Shown in pieces: positions 1 to 7,076 of a DNA stretch of 48,395 bases. A program made the translations under genes and the position numbers. The DNA lies in the NCBI GenBank assembly GCA_001653155.1, contig BDEJ01000077.1, positions 1 to 48,395 of the forward strand, written 5' to 3'. The notes under the pieces are model-generated. The model ran no database searches. It had not been told where the DNA came from and saw only the letters and a list, made by a program, of their open reading frames with translations. The DNA is from Porphyromonadaceae bacterium H1. GTDB taxonomy: Bacteria > Bacteroidota > Bacteroidia > Bacteroidales > Paludibacteraceae. Positions within the stretch are counted from its first letter, which is position 1, and the number at the start of each line of letters is the position of its first letter.

Positions 1-380
1 TTGCTACATATCAACATTTTGCATTTTTTTATTTTGTACTTTTTGTTTTTACCCCCTTAGATGGATACGAGTATTATTTTACTTATCGATGTGCAATGTT
101 AGTCATAATCTTTAATATATGCAAGTTTTATGTGTTAAATTTTACCGAAGATTTCCGGTTCGCCAGCCCGTCCGCCGATGGAGGCACAACGCCGGAAGAG
201 CTGTTGTGCGATAAGTTGTGGATAACTTTTGGGACGAAAATTTTATCGACATTGAAAAATGACGTACATTTATCATCGCAAACACCAAGCTTCTTGACCG
301 ATTGTTGCCCTCTCCCCGATGGGAGGCAAAGGCATTGCACCGCTCCTGGGTGCAGGGAGCTTTCAATCACTCGTAAAGCG
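1..380. other. Upstream region of dnaE fragment, no gene
   Basis: I see no convincing gene here. The first 150 bases are AT-rich. From about 150 the composition shifts to that of the dnaE fragment, which suggests that the native dnaE leader was carried along with the truncated gene. A sequence matching the DnaA-box consensus (TGTGGATAA, complement of TTATCCACA) lies at 218-226, but a single match is weak evidence of an origin. Between about 307 and 362 two overlapping GC-rich hairpins can be drawn, one with arms TGCACC and GGTGCA, just before the ATG at 381. An open frame runs in from 96, but its first 95 codons do not resemble a protein and the DnaE homology starts at 381. Confidence 0.5.
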
Positions 381-908
381 ATGTCCTCTTTCGTTCATTT
401 ACACCTTCACTTCAGCTATTCGGTGCTCGACGGCATGTCAAACATACCGGCACTCGTAGATAAAGACGCCGCACTTGGCATGAATGCCACGGCACTGATC
501 GACCATGGCAACATGTTCGGCATCAAAGAGTTTTACAACTATCTGAAGAAGAAAAACGGCAAGTCGCAAGCCGAGATAGCCGCTCTGGAACGGAAAGCGG
601 CCGATGAAAACCTCTCTGCTTCGGAGTGGGAGGCGGCCCGCACCGAGGTAGAGGGATTGCGCCGGAAGATGTTTAAGCCTATCATCGGTTCTCAAGTCTA
701 TGTGGCGCGCCGTACCGGCTTCGATCAGGATCTGAAGGAAGACCGGAGCGGATACCACCTGGTGTTGTTGGCCAAGAACAAAACAGGCTATCGCAACCTT
801 TCGAAGCTCGTTTCACTGGGATGGACCGAGGGGTTCTACTACCGGCCTCGCATCGAGCATGACCTGCTCGAGAAGTACCGCGACGGACTTACCGGCTTCG
901 TCCGCTAA
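381..908 (+). pseudogene. dnaE: 5' fragment of DNA polymerase III alpha subunit (PHP domain only)
   Basis: The 175 residues match only the N-terminal PHP domain of DnaE, the replicative polymerase catalytic subunit, which is normally about 1,150-1,280 residues long. Visible motifs are HLHLHFSYS at residues 6-14 (PHP motif I) and IDHGN at 40-44. Homology runs to DGLT near residue 170. After that the expected ASSACLGGE of DnaE is reached only if one extra G near base 892 is removed; the shifted frame then reads ASSA before homology stops at about base 905. The piece therefore carries both a frameshift and a truncation. It lacks the palm, fingers and clamp-binding regions and cannot act as a polymerase. 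ATG 381 is chosen because homology starts there. A complete dnaE presumably lies elsewhere in the genome. Confidence 0.85.
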
Positions 909-1149
909 AGCAACTAAGCTCCCCAGGTAATCCAAATAGGGGCGTAATAAAGCGTTTCCGCTGAAGCGCTTTGAATTAAGATGGACACCGCTAAGGTAGT
1001 GAATTTTCGGGATATTACCGAGAAAATCGATTGCTTCTTCAAAATTTTGATCTCAAGCTCTCGTGCCGATGCAAGTATCTGCTTTCACTACTAGGCGAAT
1101 TGCGCCTGTATTTCAATCGGTTTCCCGGAGCCCAGACCTGTAGAAGCTC
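909..1149. other. Junk between dnaE fragment and module C
   Basis: No gene is supported. On the + strand an ATG at about 980 opens a short frame (MDTAKVVNFRDITEK...) that stops within 40 codons. A second frame from 1031 continues with protein-like residues (KYLLSLLGELRLYFNRF). Together they could be a frameshifted remnant of a mobile-element gene, but I cannot name a family. Confidence 0.3.
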
Positions 1150-1875
1150 TTATTCTAAATTAAATAGCTCCATAATGCTTTCGTCAAAAGCTTTATTGCA
1201 AGTTACCGTGATGATACAGAAGCGGTTTTGTTTATTAACTACTAAAAACAACACTTCTCTTCTCGGTTCATAATCAATAAAAATTTTATGTCTATCGTTT
1301 TCATTACTTAAAGAAACTCTATTTAACTCTCCGAAAAAACCTTTGTAATCCTTTCCTCTGACTTCATTTTTAATCCGACTGTGTCTATCGGTATTGATCT
1401 GCATTTTGTCAGTAAAGCGATATTTAAACTTAATTGATATGGGTTCAGTCGACCTTGGTTCTAAGACCTCTCCCCGGCTTATTTTTAAATCGTCCAAATC
1501 TCGATTAAACCAGAATGGTACTGAGTCTATGGATAATGCCGAAAGCTTCTTAAACTCCCAAATTTTAATGTGATATGCCGAATAGTTCCTGTATCCGAAC
1601 AACCTAATCTGTTCATGTTCTTCTAATAATGATATGCCGGGCACATAGTTCACCGTGACTAAAACATCATTTTTTTTTATATAGGAGGAAGCTGTATATT
1701 TATCAATATCTTTTTGATAGATATCATGGAATAAATACATGTAGTCTTTATATTCTTTATTGTCGGTGACAATAGAATGAGAGATGAAGAATACATCAAT
1801 TATCCAACTCAAAAGATATAAGGAGGCAATGATAATGGCCGCAATTGAGATTTTTCTTTTTGTCGAATTATTCAT
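1150..1875 (-). CDS. Putative membrane-anchored immunity protein (module C)
   Basis: I do not recognise a family for this 241-residue protein. It has a basic N-terminus (NNSTKRK), one hydrophobic segment at about residues 8-27 (ISIAAIIIASLYLLSWIIDV), and then a hydrophilic, probably extracytoplasmic domain without cysteines at the start, so it is anchored rather than a lipoprotein. An in-frame TTG lies four codons upstream, but the ATG at 1875 is preferred. It starts 8 bases after the stop of the degraded Rhs-type tip on the same strand. That is the standard toxin-then-immunity order of polymorphic toxin loci, and this position is the basis for the immunity call. Codon use is AT-rich compared with the housekeeping genes to the right. 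Role inferred from context only. Confidence 0.5.
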   Translation of the reverse strand: MNNSTKRKISIAAIIIASLYLLSWIIDVFFISHSIVTDNKEYKDYMYLFHDIYQKDIDKYTASSYIKKNDVLVTVNYVPGISLLEEHEQIRLFGYRNYSAYHIKIWEFKKLSALSIDSVPFWFNRDLDDLKISRGEVLEPRSTEPISIKFKYRFTDKMQINTDRHSRIKNEVRGKDYKGFFGELNRVSLSNENDRHKIFIDYEPRREVLFLVVNKQNRFCIITVTCNKAFDESIMELFNLE

Positions 1876-1883
1876 TTTAACGT

Positions 1884-2278
1884 TCAATAATGAGGTACGG
1901 GGTTCGGTTTATATACGGGTACTCTTCTTAAGACGAAAATTGACCCTGCTGTTATTAAAATACGATGAAGCAAATCGGAATTAAATTTTAATGTTATCCC
2001 ATAATGAGTTGTTGTTCCTACGGGAACAGATAAATTCAATACATAGGTTTTAATTATTTTTCTACTTCTTCTCATCGCTATATTAGCTTTTCGCTCTTTT
2101 TTTCTCCCTGCAAATGCTTCATCTCATTAAACAACATCGAATAGGCTCCCGTCACCGCTCTGTTGGCAAACTTGCCGCCGCCTATCTCGGACAGGGTACC
2201 GCCCAGCACAGCCGAAGATGAAGACAAACTCGAAAGCGGCTTGTGCTTTATGTTGTCCCCCGAAGATACAAAACCGTC
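1884..2278 (-). pseudogene. Rhs-type toxin C-terminal remnant, frameshifted (module C)
   Basis: The frame from 2278 reads an Rhs-core end: a small-residue-rich stretch with GGTLSEIGGGKFANRAVTG, then AYSMLFNEMKH. The (V/I)TGAYSMLFNEM-type motif typically marks the border between the conserved Rhs core and the variable tip in Bacteroidota. This frame stops at 2078, soon after the core. If one base is gained or lost at the A7 run (2097-2103), translation instead continues as ERKANIAMRRSRKIIKTY and on through 63 more codons to 1884. The split ORF is thus best read as one broken gene: core end plus a tip of about 70 residues. The tip family is not recognised. An ATG at 2075 could still initiate the tip alone. 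Everything upstream of 2278, the bulk of any Rhs protein, is missing. Confidence 0.6.
2097..2103. repeat. A7/T7 homopolymer at frameshift point
   Basis: Seven T on the + strand (seven A in the coding strand of module C) lie exactly where the Rhs-core frame must switch to the tip frame. This is the usual kind of site for slipped-strand indels. Confidence 0.7.
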
Positions 2279-2307
2279 TCAAAATGAATCGGCTTCGGCT
2301 ATCTTTT

Positions 2308-2847
2308 TTATTTTTGCATATCCGTTAAGACGGGACTTAGAGCACTCTTTATAAAAATATATATCTCTCTTGAAAACATATTTTCATTTTCATCAAAATA
2401 TGTTCTGTAAAAAAAATCTAAGTATTGAGGATAATAAATAAGCTCCAGAATACTACTCTCAGGTACACAGGCGACTAACTCTTTCTCATAAAACTCCATG
2501 TAATAATCTAATGATGTGATGTTTAAGCTTGGCGGCGTATACTCGCTTATATGCTTTTTAAGCCAACTTAATGATAATCTGCCTACAGTAGTTTCTTTAA
2601 AAGAATCTTTAAGATCAATATGAAGAAATAAAATGAATGGATTAATAGAATTGGCTCTGTTGGTTAATATATTCAGTATCATAAATGAAATATCTATCCA
2701 CTCAGATCTTGTTGCTTTATCAAGAGTATCAATCTCGTCAATATGCAGATTGTTTGCTTCCCACTTGCCTTCAGTGAAATCAACAGTATTCATCCAATCT
2801 TGAATACTCTTTTCCACTTTCTTTTTGTTAAGGTATATTCCATCCAT
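2308..2847 (-). CDS. Putative cytoplasmic immunity protein (module B)
   Basis: A 179-residue acidic protein with no signal peptide or membrane segment and no family that I recognise. It is rich in aromatic and acidic residues, and its C-terminal half looks helical (YYMEFYEKEL, YLDFFYRTYF). Its start codon at 2847 overlaps by 20 bases the last codons of a truncated tip-like reading frame (2828-2944) in another frame, as expected for a translationally coupled immunity gene. A full-consensus promoter at 3042-3073 points toward it, so it may still be expressed. The next element on the strand is the module C Rhs-core remnant. The immunity role is inferred from gene order, size and composition. Confidence 0.5.
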   Translation of the reverse strand: MDGIYLNKKKVEKSIQDWMNTVDFTEGKWEANNLHIDEIDTLDKATRSEWIDISFMILNILTNRANSINPFILFLHIDLKDSFKETTVGRLSLSWLKKHISEYTPPSLNITSLDYYMEFYEKELVACVPESSILELIYYPQYLDFFYRTYFDENENMFSREIYIFIKSALSPVLTDMQK

Positions 2848-2944
2848 TTTCTTTTAAAAATCTGATTTGATCGTTAATTAATTTATGTGCTTTATCATCC
2901 CTCCTCTGCTTCCATCGATTTGTAATCGATGGAAGCAGAGGGAC
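2828..2944 (-). pseudogene. Last 38 codons of a lost Rhs-type tip (module B)
   Basis: An open frame too short for standard gene calling ends in RWKQRRDDKAHKLINDQI, then RFLKENGWNIP and a stop at 2828. It is basic and reads like the end of a nuclease-type toxin domain. It overlaps the start of the immunity gene by 20 bases, typical of a toxin/immunity junction. Going upstream, the frame enters the perfect inverted repeat at 2903-2941 and meets a stop codon at 2945-2947, so the rest of the toxin is absent. The native part probably begins in the right-hand arm of the repeat. The toxin identity is inference from layout. Confidence 0.4.
2903..2941. repeat. Perfect 18-bp inverted repeat with 3-base loop
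   Basis: The arms CCTCTGCTTCCATCGATT and its exact complement flank the loop TGT. One arm coincides with coding sequence of the truncated tip B (reading RWKQR). The other arm has no coding relative here. There is no T-run after it on either strand, so it is not a standard terminator. It would form a very stable hairpin in the leader of the immunity transcript started at the promoter at 3042-3073. Confidence 0.9.
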
Positions 2945-3041
2945 CTACCGAAAACCGGTATCCGGCAGTTTTTGCTTCAAGACAGGCTTATCCTAAAAAC
3001 AAGATGCTAAAAAATATATCCAGTCACTGTTTCACCGAAAT

Positions 3042-3073
3042 CAAAGATACAGAATTTACAGGTTGCAATCAAA
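3042..3073 (-). promoter_or_regulatory. Bacteroidota-type promoter toward immunity gene B
   Basis: Reading leftward, TTTG (3073-3070), 20 bases, then TATCTTTG (3049-3042) match the -33/-7 consensus TTTG-N20-TAnnTTTG exactly. The expected start is near 3035. The leader would run through the 18-bp hairpin before the gene starting at 2847. Confidence 0.6.
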
Positions 3074-3130
3074 CCAAACGTATAAATTCGCATAAAATAA
3101 TACATAGCGACACATTTTCATTCGACTTGA

Positions 3131-3151
3131 TGCGTTTATTGAGCAAACGCA
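3131..3151. repeat. 7-bp hairpin downstream of immunity A
   Basis: Arms TGCGTTT and AAACGCA with a 7-base loop, located about 40 bases past the end of the module A immunity gene. No clear T-run follows in the leftward direction, so a termination role is only possible. Confidence 0.35.
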
Positions 3152-3191
3152 ATTAAAAGGGATGTAAAAGAACTCTGCCGAACAGACCTGA

Positions 3192-3491
3192 CTATTGCTG
3201 GCTTTGCTTTTGTAATTTCTCTTTCGTTTCTATTATCTTCTGCTTTAATTCTTCTGCGGTATAAAAACCATTTGGCAAGCCTAAATGGTCTTCTTCGTAT
3301 TCAGAAAATCGTTCTGCAATTGTACTTAATTCCGCAAACGCTGCTTTCTCAACTTTGGTAAGAGCATTACCATCAACTTCTAAATCGTATGAATAATAGA
3401 ACTCATCGCAAAATGTTGGTTCATCAATTTTGCCTAATAAATATTGGTCAATAAGCCAATACAATCTTCGTTTATCACTTTTGTCATACAT
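3192..3491 (-). CDS. Putative immunity protein, colicin D immunity-like (module A)
   Basis: A 99-residue acidic protein, probably all-helical. It begins YWLIDQYLLGKIDEPTFCDE, has a central helix AAFAELSTIAERFSEYEED, and ends with TAEELKQKIIETKEKL. This layout (short helix, G-K-I turn, E-F, paired central helices and a final 'eel' helix) resembles the small colicin D-type immunity fold, but I am judging by pattern only. A GTG two codons upstream (3497) overlaps the stop codon of the preceding tip; the ATG at 3491 is the alternative used here. Either way the gene abuts the tip stop (TAG 3499-3497), the usual toxin/immunity coupling. It would neutralise the tip encoded at 3497-3997. Confidence 0.55.
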   Translation of the reverse strand: MYDKSDKRRLYWLIDQYLLGKIDEPTFCDEFYYSYDLEVDGNALTKVEKAAFAELSTIAERFSEYEEDHLGLPNGFYTAEELKQKIIETKEKLQKQSQQ

Positions 3492-3496
3492 ATTCA

Positions 3497-3997
3497 CTAA
3501 GGCTTTACTGGAGTATATTTAAAATGCCAAATAGTATTTGTTGTTTTATCGTAAAGAACTTCTAAGTTATATGCTTTCCCATTCTTCCACATTTCGGTTG
3601 TGTGCATTAGAGCTCGTGAGCCCTTAGGGTCTGCGACGCCTTTAGAACCCTTTACTGCTTGCTCTAATATTTGAATAGGTACGGCTCTACCTGACTCTGC
3701 CATATGTCTGCTCGCACTTCCGCCAAACTTAAATAAATTTTTTCCGGATTTAGCAACATTCTTTGCTCCCGTTGTAATACCAACAATTAAACCTTTTGCA
3801 GCGACCGACTCACCTGTGGGACCACCTAACAATATATCGCCTGCATACAGTAAACCGTCTATCGCCCATTCCCACCAAGATGATTTACCATCCAAATTAT
3901 AATCAGGTGCTAAATTCTCTATAAACTTTCTCTTTGGCTCCTCCGGCGGGTCTTGATGCATCATCTCATTAAACAACATCGAACAAGCTCCCGTCAC
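3497..3997 (-). CDS. Rhs-type polymorphic toxin C-terminal tip, orphan (module A)
   Basis: This 166-residue ORF begins in the end of an Rhs core (VTGACSMLFNEMMHQDPPEE), followed by a variable tip. The core-like frame can be followed back to about base 4010 (LDPKSAAVTG), and a stop closes it at about 4051, so the large Rhs part is missing. The tip has a small hydrophobic/glycine segment (DGLLYAGDILLGGPTG) and then a C-terminal domain of about 75 residues with H in SRHMAESGR, then ILEQAVKG, a K/Y element (NGKAYNLEVLYD) and a closing strand NTIWHFKYTPVKP. That helix plus beta-strand pattern resembles the BECR-type RNase toxins (DUF4258/colicin D-E5 class), which cut RNA. The following gene fits an immunity partner. 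Start is the GTG at 3997. It lacks a secretion or core domain, so it cannot be delivered alone. Confidence 0.6.
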   Translation of the reverse strand: MTGACSMLFNEMMHQDPPEEPKRKFIENLAPDYNLDGKSSWWEWAIDGLLYAGDILLGGPTGESVAAKGLIVGITTGAKNVAKSGKNLFKFGGSASRHMAESGRAVPIQILEQAVKGSKGVADPKGSRALMHTTEMWKNGKAYNLEVLYDKTTNTIWHFKYTPVKP

Positions 3998-4009
3998 CGC
4001 CGCCGATTT

Positions 4010-4579
4010 CGGATCTAGGGCTATGGCTGAGTAGATGTATATTTCTCAGCTTTCATCAAAACTCCTTGTAATTTTGATAAGGACTGAGCCCGCTAACCTA
4101 ATAGCGTCTCGCTGCATTCTTATGGGAATCAGCAGCTCATCGACCGCTAAGATAATGTTTCTTTTGGATATCCTGTTCCATGGGAGATTACAAATTTTGC
4201 AGAACCAAGCTTCGGCTTTCTTCCTTGCGGCAGAATGGCCTCCGAATCAAATTTTTAAATGCTCTTTTTCAATTACGGAGCTATCACAAGCTCATCCCCT
4301 TTAAGAAGTAGATATTCCTTGGAGCGCATGATCTTATTTTGATAAGATTTTCAGAAGACAAGGTGTATTTGTTTGAAAATCGGCTCATTGAGTTTCGATT
4401 TATTGCTAAGACAGAGCGGGAGAGATTCATTGAGAAGTAGATTCTTTTCCCCAGCGCTATTCGGTAGAGACTGTGAAGAAAATTAGATTTTCAGCTCCGA
4501 TGAAAATTGAGATTTCTCTTTCGCCTAAAAACACTTATCTTTGTACTTTCTTCACGTTTTTTCTTGAAAATCTACTTAT
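4010..4579. other. Gene-free junction between toxin debris and murF-alr
   Basis: No intact gene is supported. On the - strand a short frame ends MRSKEYLLLKGDELVIAP at about 4280-4330 and looks like a vestige of a protein C-terminus. Other frames are closed. The right end holds the likely murF-alr promoter: TATCTTTG at 4536-4543, without a well-spaced -33 box. Confidence 0.4.
4536..4543 (+). promoter_or_regulatory. -7 element (TATCTTTG) before murF-alr
   Basis: A TAnnTTTG match 37 bases before the ATG at 4580. The nearest TTG (4507-4509) is 26 bases away instead of 19-21, so only the -7 box is convincing. Confidence 0.4.
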
Positions 4580-7045
4580 ATGCTGCTTTCCCGTGTTTCC
4601 GAAATTATACAAGCTCGACCCAATCGTGCTACGCTGCCTGATATCGAAGTCGGGCGCTTACTGACCGATAGCCGCTCCCTTTCTTTTCCTTCAGAAACGC
4701 TGTTTTTTGCCCTTCGGACAGCGCGCAACGACGGGCATAAGTACATCGAAAGTCTTTACCGGCAGCATGTACGTCTTTTTGTTATCAGCGAGGAGCTTCC
4801 TGCTTTCGCTTCTATGAAAGAAGCTGTTTTTTTGAAGGTGGATGATACTCTTAAAGCCTTGCAACAACTGGCTGTTGCGCATCGGAAGGCTTTCGATATC
4901 CCCGTGATAGGAATTACGGGCAGTAATGGGAAGACGATTGTAAAGGAATGGCTGTATCAGTTGCTGCATGCCGATTTTAACATTGTACGCTCTCCGAGGA
5001 GTTATAACTCTCAAATAGGAGTCCCTCTTTCGGTATGGGGCTTGAGTGCAGCTACCCAGCTGGCCATCTTCGAAGCGGGTATATCAAAACCCGGAGAGAT
5101 GGAGCATTTGCAGGCCATAATTCGCCCTGAAATCGGTATTTTTTGTAACTTGGGAGCTGCGCATCAGGAAAATTTTGGGGATATGGAGCAAAAATGCCGG
5201 GAAAAACTGAAATTGTTCTCCGAATGCGAGGTATTAATCTATTGCTCTGATAATAAAACAGTTGGTTCTTGTGTTCGCGCTGCGAAGATGCCCTGTAAGC
5301 TTGTTTCATGGGGGCGTTCTGAGGGTACGGAGCTACGGGTGCTTGCTTCTACTCCCGGTATTGCATCTACAAAGCTTGTTTTGAGCGATAAAAACGGGCA
5401 GTTTTGCCTTGAGCTCCCCGTTAGCGATGAGGCTTCCATCGAGAATATCCTGCATTGTGTCGCATTTATGCTTCACCGGGGTTATTCGCGCGATGTAATC
5501 GGCCAACGGATAGCTGGGCTCGAAAGTGTTGCCATGCGCTTGGAGCTGAAGAACGCCATGCATAATTGCCTGCTTATAAACGACAGTTATAATTCGGATA
5601 TTAATTCTTTTGAGATTGCTCTTAACTTTCTCGAACGACAATCGGAGCTCCGGAATCTGCCTCCTTCCTTGATCCTTTCGGATATGTTCCAGACGGGGCA
5701 AGATCCGGAACAGCTCTATAAAACAGTGGCTCAGCTTGCAGCTGAAAAAAACTTGAAGCGTTTCGTGGGAATTGGCCCCCAAATAAGCGCATACGCACAT
5801 CTTTTCGATTCGCAGGAGAGTTTCTTTTTCCCCGCTACGGAAGCTTTTCTGCAATCTCACTTATTGCGCGATTTTCGAGATGAAGTGCTCTTGCTTAAAG
5901 GCTCTCGGAGTTTTCACTTCGAAGATATATCCGAAAGGCTTGAGTTGATCAACCATCAGACAACTCTCGAGGTCAATATGAATGCCTTGCTTGATAATCT
6001 GAATTACTTCCGTTCCAAGCTACATCGCAACACGAAAATGATGTGTATGGTTAAAGCTTTCGCTTATGGAAGTGGTTCGGGTGAAGTGGCCCGTTTGCTC
6101 CAGGAGCATCAGGCCGATTATTTGGCTGTAGCTGTTGCCGATGAGGGGGCCGAGCTTCGACGCGAGGGTATTCGCCTGCCCATTGTGGTAATGAATCCCG
6201 AAGCAAGTAGCTTCGGAGAAATATTCGAGTACGCCCTCGAGCCTGAGATATATAGCTTTCGTTTACTTGACAGTTTTATTGCTGCTGCCGAAAAACTCGG
6301 TATTACAGGCTATCCCATTCATGTAAAGATTGATACCGGTATGCACCGCCTTGGATTCGAGCCGCAGGATATCCACCGCCTTATTCATCGTCTTAGAAAT
6401 CAGCAGGAAGTTAAACCCATTTCAGTCTTCTCGCATCTGGCTGCTGCGGATGAGGAAGGATTGGATGATTTTACTCGTTCTCAACTCGAAATTTTTGATC
6501 GTTGCTCACAAGAAATTGTGTCGGCCTTCCCACATCGGATTTTGCGGCATGTGCTTAACTCGGCAGGTATTGAGCGCTTCCCCGATTATCAATACGATAT
6601 GGTACGTTTGGGTATTGGTCACTACGGTCTCTCTTCTATTCCGGGAAGAAGGCTCAAGTCGGTTTGTTCGCTAAAAACGGTTATTTTGCAAATAAAAGAT
6701 CTTAAAAAAGGAGAAAGTGTAGGATACAACCGAAAATCCTTCCTTCGGAAGGACAGTCGTGTCGCAGTAATTCCTGTGGGTTATGCCGATGGATTCGACC
6801 GGCGTCTGGGTAATGGTCGCGGAGAGGTGTTTGTAAATGGGCATAGAGTGCCAACCATAGGTAATGTTTGTATGGACTTATGTATGATTGACCTCGGAGA
6901 TATCGAGGCCTCGGAAGGTGATAGTGTTGAGATATTCGGGGACAATATCAGTATTTCCGAAGTCGCTGAACATATCGGAACGATATCCTATGAGGTGTTG
7001 ACCGGGATTTCGCGGCGTGTGAAGCGGGTGTATTATCAGGAATAA
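4580..7045 (+). CDS. murF-alr: Bifunctional MurF ligase / alanine racemase
   Basis: An 821-residue fusion of two peptidoglycan precursor enzymes, typical of Bacteroidota. The N-terminal part (about 1-460) is MurF, which joins D-Ala-D-Ala to UDP-MurNAc-tripeptide using ATP. Its P-loop GITGSNGKT is at 111-119, with NDSYNSDINS and the C-terminal LKGSRS element further on. The C-terminal part (about 465-821) is a PLP-dependent alanine racemase making D-Ala. The PLP lysine is in MVKAFAYGSGSGE (K492), and KIDTGMHRLGF and VRLGIGHYGLSS follow. MurF P-loops usually read GS(N/S)GKT followed by T, while here the next residue is I, a mild variant. It acts in the cytoplasm just downstream of Ddl (encoded at 41827). 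rnr follows after 31 bases, probably in the same transcript. Confidence 0.95.
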   Translation: MLLSRVSEIIQARPNRATLPDIEVGRLLTDSRSLSFPSETLFFALRTARNDGHKYIESLYRQHVRLFVISEELPAFASMKEAVFLKVDDTLKALQQLAVAHRKAFDIPVIGITGSNGKTIVKEWLYQLLHADFNIVRSPRSYNSQIGVPLSVWGLSAATQLAIFEAGISKPGEMEHLQAIIRPEIGIFCNLGAAHQENFGDMEQKCREKLKLFSECEVLIYCSDNKTVGSCVRAAKMPCKLVSWGRSEGTELRVLASTPGIASTKLVLSDKNGQFCLELPVSDEASIENILHCVAFMLHRGYSRDVIGQRIAGLESVAMRLELKNAMHNCLLINDSYNSDINSFEIALNFLERQSELRNLPPSLILSDMFQTGQDPEQLYKTVAQLAAEKNLKRFVGIGPQISAYAHLFDSQESFFFPATEAFLQSHLLRDFRDEVLLLKGSRSFHFEDISERLELINHQTTLEVNMNALLDNLNYFRSKLHRNTKMMCMVKAFAYGSGSGEVARLLQEHQADYLAVAVADEGAELRREGIRLPIVVMNPEASSFGEIFEYALEPEIYSFRLLDSFIAAAEKLGITGYPIHVKIDTGMHRLGFEPQDIHRLIHRLRNQQEVKPISVFSHLAAADEEGLDDFTRSQLEIFDRCSQEIVSAFPHRILRHVLNSAGIERFPDYQYDMVRLGIGHYGLSSIPGRRLKSVCSLKTVILQIKDLKKGESVGYNRKSFLRKDSRVAVIPVGYADGFDRRLGNGRGEVFVNGHRVPTIGNVCMDLCMIDLGDIEASEGDSVEIFGDNISISEVAEHIGTISYEVLTGISRRVKRVYYQE

Positions 7046-7076
7046 AGCGACTCCGGAACATAAAATAGAAAGAATT

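Noticed and set aside
218-226. DnaA box suggesting oriC near the left end
   Set aside because: Only one consensus match, no cluster of boxes, no AT-rich unwinding repeats and no dnaA gene; it is part of the dnaE leader.
96-380. Extended N-terminus of the dnaE fragment
   Set aside because: DnaE homology starts precisely at the ATG at 381; the upstream codons read through leader DNA.
2163-2354. A 63-codon + strand frame
   Set aside because: It is antisense to the Rhs-core remnant of module C.
4035-4304. An 89-codon + strand frame before murF-alr
   Set aside because: Composition is not protein-like, there is no start signal, and no homology is apparent.
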